Of a stretch of 63,015 nt of DNA, positions 32,669-42,267 are shown piece by piece. Each line of letters starts with the position of its first letter. The stretch's first letter is position 1. The DNA lies in NCBI GenBank assembly GCA_009780115.1, contig WRAQ01000015.1, positions 1-63,015 on the forward strand, written 5' to 3'. Source of the DNA: Lachnospiraceae bacterium. GTDB taxonomy: Bacteria; Bacillota; Clostridia; Lachnospirales; Lachnospiraceae. The position numbers and the translations under genes are program-made. The notes under the pieces are model-generated. The model had not been told where the DNA came from, ran no database searches, and worked only from the letters and a program-made list of their open reading frames with translations.

Positions 32669-35600
32669 ATGAAAATTATTAATAGAAAATATTATAAACA
32701 TACTCTTGCATGTATGCTTATGTTGGTAATGACAGGAATTTACACATTTCCCGTTTTTGCGGACAGCAATATCGAGCGGCGTGACCGGTTCGCAAGTAAT
32801 TTTCTTGCCCGTTACGTCACTACCGTTATGAATACTGGCTTCAACAATTTCCCCAGCGATGAATCCAATACCGTATTGCAAACGCGGGACGGTTTTGTAT
32901 GGTTTGGCGGGTATAACGGGCTTTATCGTTATGACGGCGCAAGATATACCATCTGGGATGCCGGGACTCCGGACGGCTTCGGCAGTTCTAATATCCGCAC
33001 GCTTTATGAAGATGCGGACGGTGTATTATGGATAGGCACAAACGACAGGGGTTTAGTTGCCTATCAAAATGGGATATTTACAGTTTATGACCGGTCCCAC
33101 GGCTTGCCGTCAAATACTATCCGGGCGATTGCAAGCGGCGCGGACGGGTCAATTTACTGCGGTACACCGGAGGGGATAATCCGTGTAAACCGCGAGAGGG
33201 AAATCACCGCCGTTGTGCTGGACACAGAGCTGCAGCAAGCTGTTACCGGCCTTTGTTTTGATGCGGGCAACAATATGTACGCTATCTTAAACAGCGGGGA
33301 GTTGTTTGTTTATACCAATGATAATCAAACAATCAGGCATCCCCATGACGGGTCATTTATATCGGTTGCCCAAATTTCGGGTAATTTGATAGCCGCCGGT
33401 ACCCGGGAAGACGGCGTATTTATTCTTCAATATACGGACAATTCTTTTACTTTTTCGCAAACGGTCAAAACTCCGCTTACCAATATAGGTACTGTTTATG
33501 AAGATTCCAACGGCTTCATTTGGCTGCTTGCGGAAAACGGGATCGGGTTCTTAGATAAAAACCGGACATACCGGAATGTAGGCAATCCAAGCGGCGCGGG
33601 ATTTTACAGCGGGATTTTTGAAGACTATCAAAACAGCTATTGGATTACCGGTACAAGAGGGGGTGTAGTTAAACTGACCTTAAGCGCGTTTACCAATTTT
33701 AATGCCTTGCACAATATTGAAACCGGCACGGTTAACGCCATTATCTTAGACGATGATAATACCTATATCGGCACAAACAATGGATTGCTTGTTTTGGATA
33801 AAAATGGAAATTCAACACGTATGAATTTTACCGAGCAAATCAATACTCGTGTGCGCGGGCTTTTCCGCGACAGCAGCGGCAATATTTGGATTTGTACTTA
33901 TTCTGAACTTGGCGTAATACGCTATACACCTACAACTAATACATATAAAAGTTGGAATGCTGAAGACGGTTTGATTTCTGACCGAACCCGCCTTATTTTG
34001 GAGCTTCCGAACGGCATAATTGTTGTCGGTACGGCAACCGGTGTCAGTTTTATCAGGGGGGACGATGTGATATCGGTTAATGAAGCATTAAATACCGATA
34101 CTCTCATTGACTTGCCCGACATCATGGTGCTTTCGATGGTTTATTCGGCGGATGGGACACTGTATATCGGCACGGACGGCGGCGGCGTATATGCCGTTAG
34201 CAGAGACGGCACCACCCGTTACCGGGAAGATGATGATTTGACCGGAGGGGTGGTATTACGTATGCTGGCCGACCCGGGCGGGAACGGCGTATGGGTGGCA
34301 GCTTCACCCGGACTTTGTTATATAGGCGGCGACGGAACGGTTCGTATCATCGATAAATTACCGCCTTATACCTTTTTGGATATTCTGCCATACAATGACG
34401 ATTTGCTTTTGCTGACATCATCAAAAATCATCCGCACCAACGCCGAAGCTTTGCATAATCCGGATTTACCGCTTGAATATACTTCGATAGACAGGTCTGC
34501 GGGACTTACCGGTATGATTAACGCCAATGCTTGGAATGTATTGACCGATGACGGCAACCTCTATTTCTGCACCGATATCGGAGTTAATATATACAATTTT
34601 GAAAATAATATCGTTCCATTTATACCGCATGCGGCCATTACCAACATCTACATTGATGACATCAAACACAATGTCTATACCGACAGTATTTTTATCCCCC
34701 GTGATGCCAATCGCTTGACCATCCATTTATCGTTTTTATCATTCGGGCTTTTGGATAATACCGCGTTGCATTATATACTTGCCGGGCAGGACAACGAACC
34801 ACATACCTTGAATAAAGGCGATAATATGGAAATTTCCTATACCAACCTAAGGGGCGGCCATTATACTTTGCAAGTTTGGACGGAAGATTCAGCCGGAAAC
34901 AGAGGCAATTTTATTGAACTTGACTTGCAAAAAGACTTACAATTGTTTGAACGTGTTTATGTATGGGTAACGGCCATTATTCTTGCTATATTGCTATTTA
35001 CGCTGGCTGCTGCTTTAATTATGCGGATAAGGACAAGACGGCTTATTGAAAAACAGCGCGAATACCGCACCATCATCTTACAAGCCTTGACCGCAATTTC
35101 ATCCGCAATTGATGCGAAGGATTCTTATACCAGCGGGCATTCCGTACGTGTCGCAGCTTATTCCGTAGAAATAGCAAAACGAATGGGAATGAGTAAAGAA
35201 TTTACCGAAAATCTTTATTACATCGGGCTGTTGCATGATGTGGGTAAAATCGGCATTCCGGACACTATCATCAATAAGCCGGATAAATTAACCGATGCGG
35301 AATTTGATATAATGAAACAACATTCCGGCATCGGCAAAGAAATACTTAAAGAAATTACCGCAATACATAACATGACCGCCGGGGCGGAAGAACATCACGA
35401 GCGTTGGGACGGGAAAGGCTACCAGCAAGGTATAGCGGGCAAAGATATCACTCTGGAGGCGCGGATTATCGCGGCGGCCGATTCCTACGATGCCATGTCG
35501 TCTGACCGCTCCTACCGAAAAGCCCTGCCAAAAGAAGTCATTCTTGAGGAGTTCAAAAATTGCCGGGGCAGCCAATTTGACCCGGAAATAGCGGATATTA

Positions 35601-35686
35601 TGATTCGGTTAATTGAACGGGATCATTTCGCGATTATCATCAGCGATACGATAGGAATTTTTGATACTAATGTAAATGCTCATTAA
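32669..35686 (+). CDS. Beta-propeller/Y_Y_Y sensor fused to HD-GYP phosphodiesterase
   Basis: The 1005-residue protein has a signal peptide (LACMLMLVMTGIYTFPVFA), two-component-regulator propeller repeats (many GLYRYDG, DGFVWFGG, GNIWICT, GTLYIGTDGG units, about 60-640), a Y_Y_Y domain (about 650-750), a membrane helix (about 768-790) and a C-terminal HD-GYP domain (LLHDVGKIGIPDTIINKP, then HHERWDGKGYQQGI). The diagnostic GYP is GYQ here. It probably binds an extracellular polymer and hydrolyses c-di-GMP or a related dinucleotide. The architecture is that of hybrid two-component sensors with the kinase replaced by HD-GYP. The 3' end overlaps trxA by 20 bp. Confidence 0.88.
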   Translation: MKIINRKYYKHTLACMLMLVMTGIYTFPVFADSNIERRDRFASNFLARYVTTVMNTGFNNFPSDESNTVLQTRDGFVWFGGYNGLYRYDGARYTIWDAGTPDGFGSSNIRTLYEDADGVLWIGTNDRGLVAYQNGIFTVYDRSHGLPSNTIRAIASGADGSIYCGTPEGIIRVNREREITAVVLDTELQQAVTGLCFDAGNNMYAILNSGELFVYTNDNQTIRHPHDGSFISVAQISGNLIAAGTREDGVFILQYTDNSFTFSQTVKTPLTNIGTVYEDSNGFIWLLAENGIGFLDKNRTYRNVGNPSGAGFYSGIFEDYQNSYWITGTRGGVVKLTLSAFTNFNALHNIETGTVNAIILDDDNTYIGTNNGLLVLDKNGNSTRMNFTEQINTRVRGLFRDSSGNIWICTYSELGVIRYTPTTNTYKSWNAEDGLISDRTRLILELPNGIIVVGTATGVSFIRGDDVISVNEALNTDTLIDLPDIMVLSMVYSADGTLYIGTDGGGVYAVSRDGTTRYREDDDLTGGVVLRMLADPGGNGVWVAASPGLCYIGGDGTVRIIDKLPPYTFLDILPYNDDLLLLTSSKIIRTNAEALHNPDLPLEYTSIDRSAGLTGMINANAWNVLTDDGNLYFCTDIGVNIYNFENNIVPFIPHAAITNIYIDDIKHNVYTDSIFIPRDANRLTIHLSFLSFGLLDNTALHYILAGQDNEPHTLNKGDNMEISYTNLRGGHYTLQVWTEDSAGNRGNFIELDLQKDLQLFERVYVWVTAIILAILLFTLAAALIMRIRTRRLIEKQREYRTIILQALTAISSAIDAKDSYTSGHSVRVAAYSVEIAKRMGMSKEFTENLYYIGLLHDVGKIGIPDTIINKPDKLTDAEFDIMKQHSGIGKEILKEITAIHNMTAGAEEHHERWDGKGYQQGIAGKDITLEARIIAAADSYDAMSSDRSYRKALPKEVILEEFKNCRGSQFDPEIADIMIRLIERDHFAIIISDTIGIFDTNVNAH

Positions 35687-35987
35687 GCTTATCCGCAAGT
35701 TCATTTTTTGATAATGCCCCGATAATTGTTTCTTTCGCTGCCCCATTTTGAAAGATTATCAGTGTCGGAATTGACATAACGTTATAGTTTTTAGCCACGG
35801 CCATTTCTTCTTCGATATTGCATTTTCCGATTTTGAAACGTCCGTCATATTCTGAAGCTAAAGCGTTGATTATCGGTGCCATCATTTTGCAAGGCCCGCA
35901 CCAGTCAGCATAAAAATCCACCAAAACCGGCAGTTCGCTTTCTAAAACTTCTGTCTTAAAATTGTCATTCGTGATTTTTAATTCCAT
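35667..35987 (-). CDS. trxA: Thioredoxin
   Basis: The 106-residue protein has the complete thioredoxin fold and active site YADWCGPCKMMAP (Cys pair near 30-33), plus cis-Pro in MSIPTLIIF. It reduces protein disulfides in the cytoplasm. I chose ATG at 35987 after AGGAAGG; longer starts run into the trmB stop. It follows trmB by 22 bp, likely an operon. Its last 20 bases overlap the end of the convergent propeller gene. Confidence 0.93.
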   Translation of the reverse strand: MELKITNDNFKTEVLESELPVLVDFYADWCGPCKMMAPIINALASEYDGRFKIGKCNIEEEMAVAKNYNVMSIPTLIIFQNGAAKETIIGALSKNELADKLNEHLH

Positions 35988-36009
35988 ATTTGTACCTTCC
36001 TTTCTTGCC

Positions 36010-36654
36010 CTACCGCGAAATAATGTACTTATAAATCGGGTTTCCCAACGCCGAAAACTTTTCTTCATACTCCGTTAAAACATTGCCCCGCATCATTTCC
36101 GCATCATTGTGCAAATCATAAGAAATCTTATCAAGGTTCCAACCGGCGGCTTCCCGCTCTTCCAGTGAAAAATGAAATAATTTTTCATTATCAGTCTTAA
36201 ACTCTATTAACCCGTCAGCCTTAAGCACTTCATTATAAATCGCAAGAAAACCGCGGGCGGTAATCCGCCGCTTCGCATGCCGGTCTTTCGGCCAGGGATC
36301 CGAAAAATTCAAATAAATCCGGCTTACTTCGTTTTCTGCAAAAACTGTTGTTAAATCGCGGGCATCTATCCGCAAAAGCACCAGGTTATGCAAATCAAGG
36401 GTTGTCCGCTCCAATTTTTTCACCGCCCGGTAAAGAACACTCGAATACATTTCAATCCCGATATAATTAATTTCGGGGTTAAGCTTTGCCATTTCCGTAA
36501 TAAACTGCCCTTTACCCATTCCAATCTCGATTTGAATAGGATTTGCATTTTTAAAATAACTATTCCATTTTCCTTTATATTGCCCGGGTTCAGAAACAAC
36601 AAAACGGCTTTCCGTAATTAATTCCTTTGAACCGGCTACATTTCTCAACCGCAT
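36010..36654 (-). CDS. trmB: tRNA (guanine-N7-)-methyltransferase
   Basis: The 214-residue protein carries the family features: IQIEIGMGKGQFITEMA (SAM site), NYIGIEMYSSVLYRA, IYLNFSDPWPKDRHAKRRIT (the conserved DPWPK-x-RH-x-KRR) and EFKTDNEKLFHFS. It methylates G46 of tRNA. Start at 36654 gives MRLRNV, the usual N-terminus; an ATG at 36675 also exists and neither has a good SD. Confidence 0.9.
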   Translation of the reverse strand: MRLRNVAGSKELITESRFVVSEPGQYKGKWNSYFKNANPIQIEIGMGKGQFITEMAKLNPEINYIGIEMYSSVLYRAVKKLERTTLDLHNLVLLRIDARDLTTVFAENEVSRIYLNFSDPWPKDRHAKRRITARGFLAIYNEVLKADGLIEFKTDNEKLFHFSLEEREAAGWNLDKISYDLHNDAEMMRGNVLTEYEEKFSALGNPIYKYIISR

Positions 36655-36697
36655 ATGATGAATATAACACAGCACACAGCAGCTTTCAACTTTTTTG

Positions 36698-36733
36698 TAT
36701 GCTATTGCTTATGTTTTTGAAAGCAATAGCATA
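36698..36733. repeat. Perfect 13-bp palindromic hairpin
   Basis: TATGCTATTGCTT at 36698-36710 pairs exactly with AAGCAATAGCATA at 36721-36733, 10-nt loop. There is no T-tract on either side (an A-run follows on the minus strand), so it is not a usual terminator. It lies between the divergent trmB and carboxypeptidase genes and may be an extragenic palindrome. Confidence 0.6.
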
Positions 36734-36826
36734 AATTAGTAATATTCCGCGCCTTGTCTTAAGATTAAATTAAATTGCCTTAGAATGTATTTTATTATAT
36801 AATATGAAAGTATAAGGAGTTCAGAA

Positions 36827-38257
36827 ATGCCTATTAAACGAATCATTGTTATTGCCATATGCTTATTTATTTCGATTCCGTACCTTCCGTTAAATGCTGC
36901 CACTTTAGAACAACTGCACGAAGCTGCCGAAGCCCGCAAACTTCTTCCAATTGAGAGCAACCTCATCGAAAATTGGCCGCCGGGCCCGGCAATTGGTGCC
37001 GCTTCAGCAATTCTGATGGAAGCTAATACCGGTGTTATCTTGTATGCAAAAAATATCCATGAGCGGCAGTTTCCTGCTTCGACTACGAAAATGATGACTT
37101 GCCTGCTTGCAGTTGAGCATGCTAACCTTAACGATATCATCCCTTTTTCTTCAACTGCTGTTAACTCAATTAGTTGGGACAGTACGAAGATAGGTATTAA
37201 AGCCGGCCATTCTATTACATTTGAACAAGCCCTCTATGCTTCAATGGTACGTTCTGCGAATGATGCAACGAATGGTATCGCCGAATTTGTCGGCGGGGAC
37301 CTTGCGACTTTTGCGAAAATGATGACTCAAAAAGCCGAAGAACTTGGCGCCCAAAATACGAACTTCCTTAATTCCCATGGTTTATTTGAAGAAGAACATT
37401 ATACAACCGCTTATGATTTGGCCTTAATCGCCGCCGCATATTTCCGGCATGAAATGCTGGCCAAAATCAGCAATACATCCAGATACTATATTCCGCCAAC
37501 TGAAAATCAACCGGAAGAAATGTATTTAAACAACCGGCACCGTTTAGTTAATGGTGAAATCTCTGTTGATTACAATATTATCGGGGGTAAAACCGGTTTT
37601 GTTAACCGATCGCGCCAGACTTTGATTACCGCCGCCGAAAAAGATGGAATGCGCCTAATTTGCGTGATATTAAAGCAAGAAACCCCGGAACAGTTCTTTG
37701 ATACGGTGAAACTATTTGATTATGGGTTTTCAAATTTCCAGATAGTAAATGTAGCGGCGAATGAAACCCGTTATACGATTCAAAATGCCAGCTTTTTTCA
37801 GACTGGAAACGATATTTTCGGCGACTCAAGCCCTTTGCTTTCGCTGAACCGGGACGATTATCTTGTTATGCCGAAAACGACCGATTTCCGCAGCCTTGCC
37901 GCTGATATCAATTATCGTACTGATAAACCATCAGCGGTCGCAGAAATTATTTATACATACAATAACGCTTACTTGGGTACCGCAACGATTGATTTTGCTT
38001 CTGAAAATAGATCCACTTATGATTTTGATTCCCAAATGCCAGTTGAGGTACCGGAATCTACAATTGAAGAAGAAAATGTTATTTTTATTAATGTCAGGCA
38101 AGCAATTTTTGTTATCATTATTCTCGCCGCTTTGGCAATTTTTTTCTTTATTGTCCGTTCAGCCCTAAAAAGTTACCATTTCAACCGCCGCCGCAAGCGC
38201 CGGAGAAGGCAAGCCATCAGAAACCGCCGCGACCAGTTTAATGGATATAAGTTATAG
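36827..38257 (+). CDS. dacF: D-alanyl-D-alanine carboxypeptidase, DacF/PBP5-type
   Basis: The 476-residue protein has a signal peptide (MPIKRIIVIAICLFISIPYLPL) and the three penicillin-binding motifs: PASTTKMMT (SxxK), VRSANDATN (SxN) and IGGKTGFVN (KTG). It trims the terminal D-Ala of peptidoglycan. The C-terminus has a membrane helix (FVIIILAALAIFFFIV) and a very basic tail (RRRKRRRRQ), unlike the amphipathic anchor of most PBP5 proteins. The start has AAGGAG eight bases upstream. The last six bases overlap the convergent exonuclease gene. Confidence 0.9.
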   Translation: MPIKRIIVIAICLFISIPYLPLNAATLEQLHEAAEARKLLPIESNLIENWPPGPAIGAASAILMEANTGVILYAKNIHERQFPASTTKMMTCLLAVEHANLNDIIPFSSTAVNSISWDSTKIGIKAGHSITFEQALYASMVRSANDATNGIAEFVGGDLATFAKMMTQKAEELGAQNTNFLNSHGLFEEEHYTTAYDLALIAAAYFRHEMLAKISNTSRYYIPPTENQPEEMYLNNRHRLVNGEISVDYNIIGGKTGFVNRSRQTLITAAEKDGMRLICVILKQETPEQFFDTVKLFDYGFSNFQIVNVAANETRYTIQNASFFQTGNDIFGDSSPLLSLNRDDYLVMPKTTDFRSLAADINYRTDKPSAVAEIIYTYNNAYLGTATIDFASENRSTYDFDSQMPVEVPESTIEEENVIFINVRQAIFVIIILAALAIFFFIVRSALKSYHFNRRRKRRRRQAIRNRRDQFNGYKL

Positions 38258-39199
38258 CGCTTTTTGCTTTTTGAGCCGCAAATCATTCCATTTCTTTCGT
38301 ATTTCCGAATAAGCATTATCATCAATGAATTTCGCTGTTTTTACCACATAAACCCCCATGTCGCCGGTTTTTTTGAGCCTGACTTTCGCTTTCATATAAC
38401 CATGGTTCGGGCAAAATGATACCGAATAATAATGCCTTGAATTGCTGGTAAACCACTTTATCTTGCGTTTTAAATTTCGCTCCCCGCCGCACAAATAACA
38501 GCGGGTACTCATTACTTCCCGGTCATTTAACGCTTCATAACGGTCGGCAAACTCGACCGATATATATTTATGATAGTTTTCGAAATTTACATAAATTTCA
38601 TCACTGCGTTTCCGGGGTAAAATAAAGGTATCATAAGAATAATTATCAAATACGCCTTCCGGAAGCACGCTTAAGATTTTTGCAGTATAATATGCATCAC
38701 TAAAAGCCCGGTGAAAGGGGATATCTTTAGGGAGTTTCAGAAAATCGATTGCCGACTCCAAAGTCCGGCGGTTTTTCCGGTCTTCATAAGCGATACTGAA
38801 AAGTTTCTGAACATCAAGATAACGTAAAGGGCCGTCACATAACGGCTTCATGAAATAATAACGCATATTGCGCTGCAATTCAAGTAAATCCGCCGGGCCC
38901 CATGTACAAAAAATATAGTTTTCACCGCACCAGTCAAAAAATTCATTGACTACTTGCGTAAAAGGGTTGCCTTTCATTAGGTCGCGCATATGAAGATGAA
39001 TGATTTTGCTGGTAATATAATTCATCTTCGTATATACCTGCGGTTTCACCAACTGATTAAACTCATCAAGCATATAGCGGTCATGATTTAATTTTATCGC
39101 ACCGATATCGATAATCTCGAAAGGAAGCTCTTTTACGGTCGATTCCAAATCATTAACGTTACTCTGATTCCATTCTAAATCAAAAATGATATAATTCAT
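38252..39199 (-). CDS. DEDD-type 3'-5' exonuclease with zinc-binding tail
   Basis: The 315 residues begin with YIIFDLEWNQ (DExx-like acid pair of the exonuclease fold) and FEIIDIGAIKL; TWGPADLLELQRN and a late HRAFSDAYYTAKIL with His and Asp complete the DEDDh active site. The C-terminal part contains CYLCGGE and SFCPNHGY, a probable zinc-binding pair of CxxC/CxxH type. It resembles KapD-type exonucleases; RNA or DNA substrate not known. Cytoplasmic. Confidence 0.82.
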   Translation of the reverse strand: MNYIIFDLEWNQSNVNDLESTVKELPFEIIDIGAIKLNHDRYMLDEFNQLVKPQVYTKMNYITSKIIHLHMRDLMKGNPFTQVVNEFFDWCGENYIFCTWGPADLLELQRNMRYYFMKPLCDGPLRYLDVQKLFSIAYEDRKNRRTLESAIDFLKLPKDIPFHRAFSDAYYTAKILSVLPEGVFDNYSYDTFILPRKRSDEIYVNFENYHKYISVEFADRYEALNDREVMSTRCYLCGGERNLKRKIKWFTSNSRHYYSVSFCPNHGYMKAKVRLKKTGDMGVYVVKTAKFIDDNAYSEIRKKWNDLRLKKQKAL

Positions 39200-39322
39200 A
39201 TTAACCTACAGTAATTATGCGGCGCGGAAGAATGACCTATAAACGGTATTCTTCCCATATGAAGTCTGGTTTTTCTTTGATATTGTACCATTGTACTATA
39301 TTTTAGATAAACTCTTCATACT

Positions 39323-42244
39323 TTACTCGAACTTAAAGCCCATGATTTTCATGTTTCCATATATCTGTATTTGTAATGATACATTTTCATTAAGGATCAC
39401 TTTATCAGGATTAACCGCCGCTTCTTTGGTAACAAATCCACTTTCAGCCGAAAAATCTTCCGTTGCAATCATCGTTCTATTATTGTATATGACCATCTTG
39501 CACAATTCTTCCGGAAGCACTGAAATCTTGATGGTTTTTGGTACTTCGGTAAAAATAAAATCATTATAAATCAGCTTACATGATGAATAGCGCCCGGCCC
39601 CTTCAACTGCTGCCCTTGGGGCAACGCAAGTTTCATAACCGCCATCTTCGTTTTTCGTGCCCCGGTAAAGCTGGACATTACGGTAATCATCATAATTAAT
39701 CGCTTTAGTATAGCTATTGGGGCAACGGGCAGGGATAACTTCACCGGGAATTTCCACTGACATCTGGCCGCGGATATCCTTTGAAGATGTTCCAACTTTA
39801 AAAATATATTCCCCTGCCTCAAGAACCATTTTTTCCGAAACAACATCATAATAACGCAAATCATCAAGCGCGACCCGGAATTTCACCTCTCTTCTTTCAC
39901 CCGGTGAAAAACTCTTTTCCCTTTTAAAAGCCTTTAACTGCTTAAATGGTTGCTTTGCCCGTGAGTTTTCCTTCCTGACATAAATCTGAATAACTTCGTC
40001 TGCCTGGGAAAACCCGCTGTTACGGACGGTCATACTGATATCAACAGTCTGCTCTTTCTCATTTAAAACTGCGTTAAAGTTATTGTAGGTAAAGCGGCTA
40101 TATGATAAACCATGGCCGAAAGGGTACAAAACTTCTTTGTCAAAATATTGATAAGTCCGGTTTCCTTTGATGATATCGTAATCATTGATATCCGGTAAAT
40201 GATTATCTTCGTTGTACCAAGTCATCGAAAGGCGCCCCGCCGGAACCGAACGGCCGGAAATCGTCTGTGCTATCGCATGGCCCAAATCCTGGCTTCCGGA
40301 TGCAGTAAACAAGATTGTTGTAGCCAAATCATTAAGTTTACCCAATGTATGCGGGTAATTACTAACAATAACCAAAATCGTATTAGGATTAACCGAACTC
40401 AATCTTTCTGCGAGTAATTGCTGGTGGGGCGGCAATGCCAAGGTCATACGGTCAACATTTTCCTTGCTGTTGATAATTGGATTTGTACCAATAAAGGCAA
40501 AAACATAATCCGCGCTAAATACAAGATTAACCGCTTCCCTGACCCCATCTAAAACAGTAATTTTGGAAAATACTAGATTGCGGGCAGTTTCATTATCTTC
40601 TTCCGCAACCGTAAGATAATTATCCTCACCGATTACCACCGGCTTGCCATTCCAGCTTTTGAAATGATAATTAATCATTCCGGAACTGCGTGAAAGTTTA
40701 CGCGAGGTATTCGTTTCAATAATATCTTCAACCTGCCATACTTCCCGGACAAACCAGTCAAAAACATAAGGTTTTGTCGCACTGATAACCCCGGTTTCAT
40801 CATCAATCGTCACATAAAGGCCGTTACTTTTCGCCTGGAAGGTAACACTTCCGCTACCCCAGTCATTTACGATGAAAAACTCGGCATTATCGGAAGATGT
40901 CATATATAAGCGGTTATTTTCATCAAGGCCGATAAAACGGCCGCCGCAGATGATTTTAACTTCATTTAACCCACTGCAATACGATATTTCGGAATCCGGA
41001 TACTCCGCCCGGACACCTTCAAGCGGGGTAACGGTATAAGGGGGTAACGGACAATACCAATCTTTGTTCCAAACATCAGCTAAAGGCCCAATTACGGCGA
41101 TTTGCGGCGGCAACATCCCTTCAGTTCTATTTGCTTTAATCGGCAGTAAGCTATTTTCATTTTTCAAAAGCACAATTGATGCTTTTGCCATTTCGAGGGC
41201 AATATCCTGATGTCCTTTAGTATTAACACAATCTTCGCTAATATCCGCATAAGGGCAAGCATTGTCATAAAGGCCAAGACGAATCCGGGTGCGGAAAGTA
41301 TTCCGGATTGATTTATCAATATCCGCTTCCGTAATCAAACCTTTGTCAAATGCTTCCCGCCCGGCGGAAATAACCAGTTCACGGTCATCGGGAAAACTAT
41401 CCATTCCGGCTTTCAACGCGGCGGCAATTGACTCGGCATGAGTCTTAAAAAACTTGTGGGCAGTAACTGTTTGTGATAAGTCGGTAGCATCACCAACGAC
41501 ATGGCCGGGAAGCCCCCATTCATCTTTAGTTATTTTCTGGATTTCGTCGTTCAAAATCGCCGGGACACCATTGATTTCATTGTAGGCAGTCATAATACCT
41601 TCGGCACCGCCTTGGACAATAGCTTTACGGAAAGGTTCAAAGTAATATTCATGTTTATTACGGTTATCAATCGAAGATGAAGTACTGCTCCGGTTTTTTT
41701 CAACATTGTTGCCATAAAAATGCTTAAGGGTTGCCGCACACTTGATATAAAAAGGGTCGTCGCCCCGCATCCCCTGAATCAAACCTGACGCCATTTCACC
41801 GGCAAGGTAAGGGTCTTCACCGTAAGCTTCTTCAGTCCGCCCCCAGCGCGGGTCGCGCGCCATATCGACGGTTGGCGCCCAACGGGACAAGCCGCGGTTG
41901 CCGGCTTTTTTGTGCAGGGCCCGGGCTTCGTCACCGATTACCCGGCCGCATTCCTTAATCAAATCCTTGTCAAAACTGCCGCTCATTCCGACCGGCTGGG
42001 TAAAGGATGTCGTTGCTTGCGGTTCCCTTCCCCGGCTAAACTCCTGATCATTTCGTGCTTCAATACCATGAGCCGCTTCACCCCCCAGAAAGTACGGTTG
42101 CATTCCTAACCGCGGCACTAAAGGACAACTGGTAGTCAGACATTCCAGTTTTTCATCTATTGTCAGTTCCTTTATCAAATAATCAAGTCTTTCATCGATT
42201 GTTAACTGATTATTCCATAATGGGGTATTAAGATAATCCTTCAT
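39323..42244 (-). CDS. Glycoside hydrolase family 3 beta-glycosidase
   Basis: The 973-residue enzyme has the GH3 layout: an N-terminal TIM-barrel (about 1-330; RWAPTVDMARDPRWGRTEEAYGEDPYLAG, KHFYGNN, and GHVVGDATDL containing the probable nucleophile Asp), a second alpha/beta domain split by a beta-rich insertion at about 400-550, and a C-terminal fibronectin-like domain. There is no signal peptide, so it works on imported oligosaccharides. Beta-xylosidase or beta-glucosidase activity is expected. ATG at 42244 follows GAAAGGA. It is the last gene of the GH4/kinase/GH3 operon. Confidence 0.88.
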   Translation of the reverse strand: MKDYLNTPLWNNQLTIDERLDYLIKELTIDEKLECLTTSCPLVPRLGMQPYFLGGEAAHGIEARNDQEFSRGREPQATTSFTQPVGMSGSFDKDLIKECGRVIGDEARALHKKAGNRGLSRWAPTVDMARDPRWGRTEEAYGEDPYLAGEMASGLIQGMRGDDPFYIKCAATLKHFYGNNVEKNRSSTSSSIDNRNKHEYYFEPFRKAIVQGGAEGIMTAYNEINGVPAILNDEIQKITKDEWGLPGHVVGDATDLSQTVTAHKFFKTHAESIAAALKAGMDSFPDDRELVISAGREAFDKGLITEADIDKSIRNTFRTRIRLGLYDNACPYADISEDCVNTKGHQDIALEMAKASIVLLKNENSLLPIKANRTEGMLPPQIAVIGPLADVWNKDWYCPLPPYTVTPLEGVRAEYPDSEISYCSGLNEVKIICGGRFIGLDENNRLYMTSSDNAEFFIVNDWGSGSVTFQAKSNGLYVTIDDETGVISATKPYVFDWFVREVWQVEDIIETNTSRKLSRSSGMINYHFKSWNGKPVVIGEDNYLTVAEEDNETARNLVFSKITVLDGVREAVNLVFSADYVFAFIGTNPIINSKENVDRMTLALPPHQQLLAERLSSVNPNTILVIVSNYPHTLGKLNDLATTILFTASGSQDLGHAIAQTISGRSVPAGRLSMTWYNEDNHLPDINDYDIIKGNRTYQYFDKEVLYPFGHGLSYSRFTYNNFNAVLNEKEQTVDISMTVRNSGFSQADEVIQIYVRKENSRAKQPFKQLKAFKREKSFSPGERREVKFRVALDDLRYYDVVSEKMVLEAGEYIFKVGTSSKDIRGQMSVEIPGEVIPARCPNSYTKAINYDDYRNVQLYRGTKNEDGGYETCVAPRAAVEGAGRYSSCKLIYNDFIFTEVPKTIKISVLPEELCKMVIYNNRTMIATEDFSAESGFVTKEAAVNPDKVILNENVSLQIQIYGNMKIMGFKFE

Positions 42245-42267
42245 AGTTTTTCCTTTCAGCATTACTA

